DNA from: Ga0077560 sp046330395
GTDB taxonomy: Bacteria > Actinomycetota > Thermoleophilia > Miltoncostaeales > Miltoncostaeaceae
NCBI GenBank assembly: GCA_046330395.1
Contig: JAXLSS010000004.1
Location: 62,001-126,000, forward strand
Length of the DNA: 64,000 bases
Direction: 5' to 3'
Shown here: piece by piece, positions 51,401-59,191 of the stretch
How positions within the stretch are numbered: the stretch's first letter is position 1
Layout of the letters: each line of letters opens with the position of its first letter
Notes under the pieces: model-generated
The model's input: the letters and a program-made list of their open reading frames with translations, nothing else
The model's database searches: none
What the model was told of the DNA's origin: nothing
Made by a program: the position numbers and the translations under genes

Positions 51401-53132
51401 CGGAGCGCAGGGTGATCACCACCGTGCAGCCCCGGGCCGGCGTGGTGGCCACGCTCACCAGGTTGTCCATCACCGCGCGGCGCTCGGCCGGCGGGGACCC
51501 CATGGTGAACAGCTCCTCGAACTGGTCCACCACCAGCACCGCCGGTCCGTCCAGCGCGCGGGCCAGGGCGTCGCTGGTGCGCATCAGCCCGGTGGCGAGC
51601 TCCGGACGGCCCATCGCGGCGCCCACGGCGGCGGCGGGTGCCGCGCCCGGGGTCAGCGACACCACCCGCAGGGCCCCGTCGCGGGCGCGCATCCCGGGCA
51701 CCAGCCCCGCGTGCACCACCGAGCTCTTGCCGGTGCCCGATGCGCCCAGCACCGCCAGGAAGGGGAACCGGGTGAGGTGCTCCAGCATCTCGCCCACCTC
51801 GCCCTCCCGGCCCACGAACACCGAGTGGTCGGCCTCGGCGAACGCGGCGAGCCCGCGGTAGGGGCAGGCGCCGGACGGCGCGGAGAGCCCGCGGTCGGGC
51901 GCGTCCAGGATGCGCAGCAGGTCGTCGAAGCCCAGCCCCGAGCGCTTCCTCAGGTCCACCAGGGGGATCCCCGCCAGGGCGGGGTGACGGTCGCGCAGCG
52001 GCGCGTCGGTGTCGCCGGTGCAGACGGCCACCAGCGTGAGGCTGCCGTCGTCGGCCACCGCGTCGCGCAGCCGGGGGACGAACCCGCCCAGCCACGCACC
52101 GTCCCGGTCGTCGTCCACCACCAGCACCAGCGCCCGTGCCGCGGCGATGGCATCGGCGTCCGCGCGATCGTCCACGGTGCGCACCGTCAGGCCGTGGTGC
52201 TCCAGGCGGCCCTTCAGCTCTGCCGCCGCGGCGTCGCCGGCCTGGTCGTGCAGCAGCACCACCTCGCGGCGCAGCGCGGCCAGGGCATCGGCGAACGCCG
52301 AGGCCGTGGGGTACCGGTCGGCCGGGTCGGGGGCCGTCCCCCGCTGCAGCACCGCGTCCACCTCGCAGCCCGCCAGCGCCGGCACCAGTTCGGCCACCCT
52401 CGGCAGCGGCCCGGCCTCGGGCAGGCGCCCCGTCAGCGCGAAGAAGGTCACCCGTGCGAGGCCGTACACGTCGGCGGGCGTGCCCACCGATCCGCCGTGC
52501 ATCTGCTCGGGCGCTCCGAAGCCGGGCGTGCCGCCGCTGGGGATGATCTGGTTCGCGCTGCCCAGGCTCGCAGCCAGCCCGAAATCGGCCAGGTAGACGT
52601 GCTCGTCCGCGCCCGTCCCCGCGATGAGCACGTTGCTGGGTTTGACGTCGCGGTGCACCACGCCCCGGGCGTGCGCCGCATCGAGGGCGTCCGCCACCGC
52701 GCCCACGATGGTGATGACCGCGCCCAGCGACAGGCGCCCCCGGGCCGCGACGAGGCGGTGCAGGTCGAGCCCGTCCACGAACCGCATGCTCAGGTAGAGC
52801 TGTCCGTTGTACTGGCCCGCGCGATACACCGGCAGCACGTTGGGGTGCTCCAGCCCCGCGGCCCGTCGCGCCTCCTCCTCGAACATCGCGCGGTACCGCG
52901 TGGACTCGTTCAGCGCCGGGGCCATCACCTTGAGGGCCACGGGGCGGTCCAGCTCGGACTCCCAGGCGCGGTACACCGTGCCCATCCCGCCGCGGCCCGC
53001 GACGGCCTCCACCACGTACCCGGCGAACTCCTGGCCGCTGGGGACGGGCGGTTCGTGCGGGTGGTCGTGCCGGCCGGTGTCCGGCAGCGTTGCCGGGGAG
53101 TCGCCGTCGGGGGGTGGGGTCTCCGGGTTCAC
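48491..53132 (-). CDS. Ser/Thr kinase - TIR-like - STAND NTPase - WD40 protein, frameshifted near 49185
   Basis: About 1545 residues from GTG 53132. Kinase 37-285: glycine loop 'GRGGMGTVY', Lys68, 'HRDVKPSN' at 160, 'DFG' at 183. Residues about 289-410 have the alternating strand/helix order of a TIR or flavodoxin-like fold ('VVLLHDQAGDAAAAELKGRL', 'ALVLVVDDDRDGAWLGGF') without a clear catalytic Glu. A nSTAND-type NTPase follows: 'CPYRGLAAFAEADHSVFVGRE', Walker A 'GASGTGKSS' at 463, Walker B 'AVLVVDQFEELF'. There is one membrane helix at 851-872, then a WD40 propeller from about 930 ('DDTVQIWDP', 'GVIRVWDL'). The final 215 residues are in another frame after one extra base near 49185. Confidence 0.88.
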
Positions 53133-53221
53133 GCGCCCCGCAACCTACCCCAAACTGCATCGTGTGGGTGCGAGAGCGCCGGTGGACGATCGCGCCCGCC
53201 GGCGTTCCCGCGGGAATCCGC

Positions 53222-53545
53222 TCAGGCCGCGTCGCGGTTTCCCAGGCGGGGCAGATCCCGCACCCGGGCACCCCGCACCAGCTCCTCGCGCGTGATCTTC
53301 CACGGGCAGAGGGACACCAGGTCCCCCGACATGGCGGAGACCACCGTCTGCCGCACCCGGCGGTGCACGTCCCGTTCCCGGGCGAGGGACAGCCCCGGCC
53401 GTGGTCCAAGCGCCGTGACGGCCGCCGTGGCGACCACGCGCCCCACGAACTCCTCCAGGGACGGTGCCCGCGTGCTGAACCACACCGGGTCGGTGGTGTG
53501 GCACAGGCAGCGCTGGTCGGTGCATTCAATCCATCGGATGGTCAT
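53222..53545 (-). CDS. Hypothetical small protein upstream of the kinase
   Basis: 107 residues from ATG 53545. It opens with 'TIRWIECTDQRCLCHTTDP', giving three Cys within ten residues, then helices ('LEEFVGRVVATAAVTAL', 'RDVHRRVRQTVVSAMSG') and 'SLCPWKITREELVRGARV'. No family recognised. It sits 89 bp upstream of the kinase-STAND gene on the same strand and has the AGGGTGA inverted repeat 44 bp before its start. Confidence 0.6.
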   Translation of the reverse strand: MTIRWIECTDQRCLCHTTDPVWFSTRAPSLEEFVGRVVATAAVTALGPRPGLSLARERDVHRRVRQTVVSAMSGDLVSLCPWKITREELVRGARVRDLPRLGNRDAA

Positions 53546-53588
53546 GGGGGGATGGTGCCGCCCGGGGGCACGCGGGGCCACTCACCCC

Positions 53589-53610
53589 AGGGTGACCTTT
53601 TGATCACCCT
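53589..53610. promoter_or_regulatory. Inverted repeat AGGGTGA-N8-TCACCCT, copy 1
   Basis: Two perfect 7-bp half-sites are separated by 8 bp. A third half-site abuts on the left (TCACCC-CA-GGGTGA, 53582-53595). It lies 44 bp before the gene at 53545. The surrounding 227-bp gap up to the small membrane gene holds no other gene that I can support. Confidence 0.6.
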
Positions 53611-53772
53611 GTCTGAGTGACGCCGGGCCGAGTCCCCCCACGCGTTCCGTTCCAGGGGCCACCGTCACCACTGGCTCTCTTGCCGCACGGGTTCGCGTCG
53701 TCTGCGGAGGTGGGGTCGGGAGACGACAGCCCCAACAGGCGCGTCCGTCCCGACCACTCGGCGTGTGGCGGC

Positions 53773-53958
53773 CTAGCTGGAACCGGGGTCGCGTCCGGCG
53801 AGCCTTGTGGTCACGTACACGGCTGCGATGCTGATGGGGACCATGAGCATCGCGGGGTGGGGGGCCCCGGCGACATCCAGGGCGGCACCACTCCCCGCAA
53901 GGACCAGGAGGCACAGCCCCCAGACACCGATGCTCCTGGTCCTGGCGGGGGAGTTCAC
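53773..53958 (-). CDS. Small two-helix membrane protein
   Basis: 61 residues from GTG 53958, starting 10 bp after the stop of the secreted protein gene. Two transmembrane helices are visible at about 11-28 (VWGLCLLVLAGSGAALDV) and 36-51 (AMLMVPISIAAVYVTT). The length and operon position recall immunity proteins of membrane-active peptides, but there is no sequence match to support that. Confidence 0.6.
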   Translation of the reverse strand: MNSPARTRSIGVWGLCLLVLAGSGAALDVAGAPHPAMLMVPISIAAVYVTTRLAGRDPGSS

Positions 53959-53967
53959 AGCTGCGAA

Positions 53968-54438
53968 CTAGCTGTTGTGGCAGTAGCCGCTGCGATCGAC
54001 GTACAACCCCGCGAAGATCGCCCAGGTCGGGGGCCCCGTCGGCACGTAACGCAGCCGGATGCAGGCGTTGGTCGCCGCCGCGTAGTTGAACTGGTCGATC
54101 ACAAACCCTCCGAAGGTCGCACCGGCCCCGACACACAACGCCGTCGCCATGGTGCCGACGCCGCTCGCCGCACATGCGGCGCCGGCGGCGGTGGCGATGA
54201 CCCCGGCCGATGCGCCCTGGTATCGCGCGATCCTGCTGTCGATCGCCCGGGTGGCCGAACGCGACAGGTACGCGCTGCATGTGGCGAACCCGCAGTTGAT
54301 GCTCACGGGCGCGGCCGCCGCACTGGACGCCTGGCCGAGCCCGACGGCGGTAATGGCGGCACACAGCGTGGCGGCGACGAGCCGGCCGGCGGAGCGGCTG
54401 CGCCGTGAGTGACGACGTTCAAGAGCTGCAACGGTCAT
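53968..54438 (-). CDS. Secreted six-Cys protein with a glycine-zipper segment
   Basis: 156 residues from ATG 54438 (AAAGGA upstream favours this over ATG 54444). Signal peptide with a long basic start, h-region 'LVAATLCAAITAVGLG', cut after ASSAAAA. The mature part of about 110 residues has six Cys. It contains a hydrophobic Gly/Ala stretch 'SAGVIATAAGAACAASGVG', continuing 'ATALCVGAGATFGGFVID', that could span a membrane. I know related secreted actinobacterial proteins only as hypothetical. It heads a two-gene operon with the small membrane protein. Confidence 0.7.
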   Translation of the reverse strand: MTVAALERRHSRRSRSAGRLVAATLCAAITAVGLGQASSAAAAPVSINCGFATCSAYLSRSATRAIDSRIARYQGASAGVIATAAGAACAASGVGTMATALCVGAGATFGGFVIDQFNYAAATNACIRLRYVPTGPPTWAIFAGLYVDRSGYCHNS

Positions 54439-54528
54439 GACCATTCCTTTGAGGGTGAGGTGGGAGTGAGGTGCTGCACTTGGCGGGGCGGATGCTCAAC
54501 GAGATGCTCTGTCCCCGGCAGTCGCCTT

Positions 54529-54550
54529 AGGGTGAGTTCGTTCTCACCCT
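54529..54550. promoter_or_regulatory. Inverted repeat AGGGTGA-N8-TCACCCT, copy 2
   Basis: Same 7-bp half-sites and same 8-bp spacer length as the copy at 53589-53610, with a different spacer sequence. It lies 91 bp upstream of the secreted six-Cys gene and 88 bp upstream of the plus-strand gene at 54638. A lone half-site follows at 54452-54458. Confidence 0.6.
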
Positions 54551-54637
54551 GCCCGGGCCGCGGCAGCGGTCTCGATGCGCGGTCAGCCTCGCCCGCGCCG
54601 GTGGATCGGCCTCGCCCACCCCGGGTAGGCTCGCCGC

Positions 54638-54949
54638 ATGCAGATCTCACTCATCGGTGGGCGCGACCTCCGCCTCGGCACGGACTGGCGCTCGGAACGC
54701 AGCTTCACATTGATCGGCGGCTCCAAGCTGGACGCCACCGCGACACCCGCCAACGGCGAGGGCCGCATCAAGGCCATCAGCATCGTCGGCGGGGCCGACA
54801 TCACCGTGCCCCGCGGTGCCCGGGTGCGCCTCATGGGCGGCAGCCTGCTGGGCGGGCGCCGGGTGGACGTCACCCCCGGTGACGGACCCGTCATCAACAT
54901 CCTGGCGTGCAGCCTGGTGGGCGGTGTGCACGTGCACGAGGGCGCCTGA
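54638..54949 (+). CDS. LiaF C-terminal-like small beta-solenoid protein
   Basis: 103 residues. Repeated strand turns ending in Gly-Gly: 'ISLIGGRDL', 'FTLIGGSKL', 'ISIVGGADITVP', 'VRLMGGSLLGGRRV', 'CSLVGGVHV'. This matches the cell-wall-stress protein LiaF C-terminal fold without its membrane part. Function unknown. It diverges from the secreted-protein operon. Confidence 0.75.
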   Translation: MQISLIGGRDLRLGTDWRSERSFTLIGGSKLDATATPANGEGRIKAISIVGGADITVPRGARVRLMGGSLLGGRRVDVTPGDGPVINILACSLVGGVHVHEGA

Positions 54950-55094
54950 CCCATCCCGGCCGGGTTTTGGTGGGGCGGAATCGTCGGTTTGCTGCGGTGC
55001 GGTGACGGGAACGATCGGCGTACCGGGAACCGTCACGTCGGCGTGCGGGCCGCGCGGCCGGACGTGACGGTGGAGAACGCCGAGGGGGTCCCAC

Positions 55095-55277
55095 ATGACC
55101 GGCAAGGTCCTTGACTTCACCATCTCGCTGGACCGCGATCAGTACGAGGTGCTGTGGCGGCAGGCGTTCGCCTGGATGGGCGACGAGACGGGCACCACGG
55201 CCGAGCAGAGCCTGGGTGGCTATCTGCGCGAGGCCCTGGACCGCCAGAGCGCCCACTGGAAGTCGTTCGAGAAGTAG
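55095..55277 (+). CDS. Small hypothetical protein
   Basis: 60 residues from ATG 55095 with GAGGGGG upstream. Acidic, mostly helical text ('LDRDQYEVLWRQAFAWMG', 'LGGYLREALDRQSAHWKSF'). A start-like strand followed by two helices could be a ribbon-helix-helix, but the similarity is weak. No family recognised. Confidence 0.55.
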   Translation: MTGKVLDFTISLDRDQYEVLWRQAFAWMGDETGTTAEQSLGGYLREALDRQSAHWKSFEK

Positions 55278-55377
55278 ACGCCCGAGGGATGACGCTGCGG
55301 CGGGGAACGCCGGGGGATGCCCGGCGACCCCTCCGCTCGGCCCGCCACGGCTGCGGAGCCGGGCGGCCGGGCGCGCC

Positions 55378-55656
55378 TCAGGCGCCGTCGTCCGGGTCGC
55401 CGGGCAGGTCGATCACCACCTCGGTCGTGGTGTCGGGGAGCCGGTCGGCCAGGATGCCCCGGCCCACGTCGATGACCCATTCGTCCAGTTCGTCATCGCC
55501 GTCCCCGGCGTCCCTGCGCGCGGTCGCCGCATCGCGGGTGATGCCCACCCTGGCCGTCGTGCCGTCCGACCGCGCGAACCGGTACCAGCGGTGCACGTCC
55601 GACACGTCGATGGGCGGATCCTCGTATCCGATGAACTGCAGGTCGCCTGTGGACAC
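55378..55656 (-). CDS. Small hypothetical protein
   Basis: 92 residues from GTG 55656 with GGAGG 6 bp upstream, which decides the start. Acidic throughout, with 'IGYEDPPIDVSDVHRWYRF', 'RVGITRDAATARRDAG', and an acidic tail 'TTTEVVIDLPGDPDDG'. No family recognised. Good ribosome site and codon use support coding. Confidence 0.55.
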   Translation of the reverse strand: MSTGDLQFIGYEDPPIDVSDVHRWYRFARSDGTTARVGITRDAATARRDAGDGDDELDEWVIDVGRGILADRLPDTTTEVVIDLPGDPDDGA

Positions 55657-55768
55657 TCCACACCTCCGGCCCTCGGGGTTCCGTGAGAGCAGGGTGCCCG
55701 CGCACCCCGGCGGGGAAACGGACGTGTTCGTCCCCACCGCCCGGGGGCCGGAGGCGTACCCTGGGGGC

Positions 55769-56764
55769 ATGGCGCGCTTCGGAATCCAGATCGGCGACTT
55801 CCGCTTCCCGGCCGGGCCGGATTCCGGGGAACTGTTCGGCCATGCGGCCGCCGCGGCGCGGGCCGCCGAGGATGCCGGGTTCACCTCGGTGTGGGTGATG
55901 GACCACCTCCACCAGTTCCCGCCGGTGGGTGAGCGGGACACGGCGATGCCCGAGGCGTTCGTGCTGCTGGGGGCGCTGTCCCAGGTCACTCGCACCATCG
56001 GCCTGGGCACCATGGTGGCCGGTGTGCCCTACCGCAACCCCGCCCACCTGGCCAAGCTGTTCACCACCCTGGACATGGTGTCGGGCGGCAGGGCCATCGC
56101 CGGCGTCGGTGCCGGCTGGCAGGAGGACGAGTTCCGCGCGTACGGCTTCGGGGACGCGCTGCCGCCGGTGCGCCACCGGCTGGACGGCCTTGAGGACGCG
56201 CTGCGCGTGCTGCGCGCCATGTTCGACGCGCCCGAGTCCAGCGTGACCGGTCACCGCATCACCACCCGCGGCGCCCTCAACGTGCCGCCGCCGGTTCGCC
56301 ACGGCGGGCCGCCCATCCTGGTGGGCGGAGGGGGTGAGAAGCGCCTGCTCAGGCTGGTGGCCACCCACGCCGACGCCTGCAACCTGTTCGGCGATCCCGA
56401 CACGGTGCGCCACAAGCTGGCGGTGCTGGACGCCCACTGCGCCGACGTGGGCCGCGACCCGGCCGCCATCACCCGCACCTGGCTGGGCGGGCTGGTGCTG
56501 GCGGACACCGACCGGGAGGCCGACGCGCTGGCCATGCGCGTGGCCGCGGGGTGGGGCTTCACCGACCTGGACGCGCTGGCCTCGGTGGTGGTGTGGGGCG
56601 GCCCGGAGTCGCTGCGCCGGCGGGTGACCGGCCTGCTGGAGGCGGGCATCGACGAGGTGTACTTCGCCTCCGGCGTGCACGCGTGGACCCCGGAGACCGT
56701 GGCGGCTGCCGGTGAGGCGCTGCGGCCCCTGATGTCCCCCGGGGATCGCGCCCTCGGCGGGTAG
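55769..56764 (+). CDS. LLM-class F420/flavin-dependent oxidoreductase
   Basis: 331 residues. Luciferase-like barrel: 'FGIQIGDFRFP', 'AEDAGFTSVWVMDHLHQ', 'LGALSQVTRTIGLGTMVAGVPYRNPAHLAK', 'TTLDMVSGGRAIAGVGAGW', 'PPILVGGGGEKRLLRLVATHADACN'. The dense match to the mycobacterial F420-dependent subgroup suggests F420 rather than FMN. Substrate unknown. No neighbour helps. Confidence 0.9.
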   Translation: MARFGIQIGDFRFPAGPDSGELFGHAAAAARAAEDAGFTSVWVMDHLHQFPPVGERDTAMPEAFVLLGALSQVTRTIGLGTMVAGVPYRNPAHLAKLFTTLDMVSGGRAIAGVGAGWQEDEFRAYGFGDALPPVRHRLDGLEDALRVLRAMFDAPESSVTGHRITTRGALNVPPPVRHGGPPILVGGGGEKRLLRLVATHADACNLFGDPDTVRHKLAVLDAHCADVGRDPAAITRTWLGGLVLADTDREADALAMRVAAGWGFTDLDALASVVVWGGPESLRRRVTGLLEAGIDEVYFASGVHAWTPETVAAAGEALRPLMSPGDRALGG

Positions 56765-56782
56765 CCCGCCTCGTGGCCGGCG

Positions 56783-57490
56783 CTACCTGGTGAGTTCGGC
56801 GCGGGTGATGGCCCCGCACGCCAGGGCCCGTTCGGCCAGGGCGGCGCGCTTCTGGTTCTGCGGGAGGTCCTCCACGTGGAACTTCTCGAACAGCACCCGC
56901 AGGGTGGCCTTGACCGCGTCCACGGTCACCACCAGTTCCGCGGCGATCTCACGGTTGGGCGTGGGCGCGGGGTAGCCCCGGCCGTCCCCGTACTGCCGGG
57001 CCAGGGCCACCAGCACGCGGCGCTGACCGGGCGTGAGCGCCACGTCCTGGTCGCCGCCGACGGCGACGGTGGGGTCGCCGGCCGCGGCGGTGGGTTCGCG
57101 GAACTCCACGTCGGTGGCCCCGAGGCGCAGCAGGTCGCCGTCGTTCAGGCGCTGCCGGGCCGTGATGCGCCTGGCGTTGAGGAAGGTGCCGTTGCGCGAC
57201 AGGCCGTCGTCGATGACGGTCCAGGTGGTGCCCACCAGCTCCAGCGCGGCGTGCACCCGCGACACCAGCGGGTCCCAGTCGATGACCAAGTCACACGTCG
57301 CCTGACGGCCCAGCGTGAGGCGGCCGGCGTCGGGCATGTGGTGGATCCGCTGCTGGTCGTCGCCGTCGCGGAGGAACAGGAAGGGACGCCGCCGGGCCTC
57401 GGCCTCACCCAGCCGCATGCGGTCGCGCGGATGGCGCACACGCCACCCGGCGCGCGCGGCATCCAGGAAATCCCCAGATTCGGCGGTCAT
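56783..57490 (-). CDS. FHA-domain protein with C-terminal winged helix
   Basis: 235 residues from ATG 57490. The FHA domain (about residues 50-130) has 'GRLTLGRQATCDLVIDWDPLVSRVHAALE' and 'DDGLSRNGTFLNARRI', giving the phosphothreonine-binding Arg, Ser-Arg-x-His and Asn. The C-terminal part 'LTPGQRRVLVALARQY', 'NREIAAELVVTVDAVKATLRVLFEKF' is a helix-turn-helix of the LuxR/GerE-like kind. It probably reads a phosphorylated partner and binds DNA. The frame is open into the cupin gene upstream, so a fusion is possible. Confidence 0.8.
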   Translation of the reverse strand: MTAESGDFLDAARAGWRVRHPRDRMRLGEAEARRRPFLFLRDGDDQQRIHHMPDAGRLTLGRQATCDLVIDWDPLVSRVHAALELVGTTWTVIDDGLSRNGTFLNARRITARQRLNDGDLLRLGATDVEFREPTAAAGDPTVAVGGDQDVALTPGQRRVLVALARQYGDGRGYPAPTPNREIAAELVVTVDAVKATLRVLFEKFHVEDLPQNQKRAALAERALACGAITRAELTR

Positions 57491-58048
57491 ATGACCGTCG
57501 ATCCTACCCCGGCGCGCCGACGGTGACGCGGGCCATCGGGGTGTGAAGGTGGGTGGCTGCGGGAATCTCTGCGTCGTGTCGTCACCCCGTTCACAGACAT
57601 GGGCACCCGCCTCCAGCATCCGCTGGATCAGCTCGGGGGTCACCGGGGGTGGCGGCAGGGTGGGGTCGGTCACCGGCGTGCAGACCTCCTGGAACCAGCC
57701 CTCCATGCCCGACGGCGTGTACACGGCGATCATCCGCGCCGCCCCCGGCCCGTCGTTGCGGTAGCAGTGCCGCGTACCCCGCGGGACGAACACCGACTGC
57801 TCGGCGGTGACCTCGCGGGTCTCCGTGCCGGCGGTGAACACGATGGTGCCCTGCACGATGGTGAACAGCTCGTCCTCGGCCAGGTGCCTGTGCGGCGGGG
57901 GGCCGCCGCCGGCGCCCACCAGGCAGTCCAGGGCGAACATGGTGCCGCCGGATTCCTCGCCGGTGACCAGGAACGTGTACATGTCGCCGGGACCCCACCA
58001 TGTGCGTCCGGCGTCGCCTGCGCCGGCGTGCACGAGCCGTCCACCCAT
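57491..58048 (-). CDS. Cupin-domain protein (end uncertain, frame open into FHA gene)
   Basis: ATG 58048 has GGAGG 8 bp upstream. Cupin motif 1 is 'GGGPPPHRHLAEDELFTIVQGTIVF' and motif 2 'FVPRGTRHCYRNDGPG', with all metal ligands present. The usual tail follows: 'RMIAVYTPSGMEGWFQEV'. No stop occurs before the FHA gene; after about 'MLEAGAHVCERG' the text no longer looks like the family. Either the protein is a cupin-FHA fusion or a stop was lost by an indel. Family members bind a metal and often act as dioxygenase-like or sensor proteins. Confidence 0.7.
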
Positions 58049-58205
58049 CTCATCGACCTCCACGTGGGGTGCGGAGCGCGGATGCGACCGCGGCGGCACT
58101 GTATCGGGCGTCCGGGGAGGTCATGCTCGGGTGGCGGGCGCCGGGAGCCCTGCGCGGGGATGCTGCACCCGTCAGCATGGAACCAGGAATCCGGGAGGCG
58201 AATCG

Positions 58206-59191
58206 ATGACCCGACAGCTCGGCCGTTCGGGACCCGTGGTGTCCGCCCTGGGGCTCGGCGCCATGGCGATGTCCGGCATGTACGGGGCGGCGGACCGGGG
58301 GGAGAGCATCGCCACCATCCACGCCGCCCTGGACGCCGGGGTCACCCTCATCGACACCGGCGACTTCTACGGCATGGGGCACAACGAGCTGCTCATCGCC
58401 GAGGCCCTGCGCGGCCGGCCGCGCGATGAGGTGGTGCTGAGCGTCAAGTTCGGCGCCCAGCGGGGCCCCGACGGCGCCTGGCTGGGGTTCGACGCCCGCC
58501 CGGCGGCCGTCAAGACCGCGCTGGCCCACACGCTCACCCGGCTGGACACCGACCACGTGGACATCTACCGCCCCGCGCGCCTGGACCCGGCCGTGCCCAT
58601 CGAGGAGACGGTGGGCGCCATCGCCCAGCTGGTGCAGGCGGGGTACGTGCGGCACATCGGCCTGTCGGAGGTGGGCGCCGACACCGTGCGCCGGGCGGCG
58701 GCGGTGGCGCCCATCGCCGACCTGCAGATCGAGTACTCGCTCATCTCGCGCGGCCCCGAGGCCCGGATCCTGCCGGCGCTGCGCGAGCTCGGGATCGGCC
58801 TCACGGCCTACGGGGTGCTGTCGCGGGGGCTGCTGTCGGGGCACTGGTCGGCGGGGCGTGCCCTGGGGCCCGTGACTTCCGGGCGCACATCCCGCGGTTC
58901 ACGGGCGACAACCTGGACCGCAACCTGGCGCTTGTGGAGGTGCTGCGCGGGCTGGCCGAGCGGCGCGGTGCGACCGTGGCGCAGCTGGCCATCGCGTGGG
59001 TGGCGGGGCAGGGGGACGACATCGTGCCGCTGGTCGGGGCCCGCACCCGGGAGCGCCTGGCCGAGTCGCTGGGCGCGCGGGACCTCACCCTGGAACCCGA
59101 GGAGCTGGGGGCGATCGCCGCCGCGATGCCCGAGGCCTCCGGGGATCGCTACCCGGAGGCCCAGATGCGCAACCTCGACAGCGAGCGGTAG
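58206..59191 (+). CDS. Aldo/keto reductase, frameshifted near 58870
   Basis: ATG 58206. First frame: 'LGLGAMAMSGMYG', catalytic Asp and Tyr in 'VTLIDTGDFYGMGHNE', Lys in 'LSVKFGA', 'VDIYRPARLDPAVPIEETVGA' and 'GYVRHIGLSEVGADT'. Second frame from about 58875: 'RDFRAHIPRFTGDNLDRNLALVEVL' and 'GATVAQLAIAWVAGQG'. One base missing near GGGGCCCGTG rejoins about 328 residues. The usual catalytic His position reads Pro-Ala-Arg, as in some family members. It converges on pntB; the two stops are adjacent. Confidence 0.85.

Noticed and set aside
49992..53603. 1200-residue open frame antisense to the kinase-STAND gene
   Set aside because: Composition is that of a codon shadow; the minus strand has kinase, Walker and WD40 motifs.
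54953..54968. CCCGGCCGGG followed by TTTT as a terminator after the LiaF-like gene
   Set aside because: The palindrome leaves no room for a loop, so a stable hairpin of useful length cannot form.
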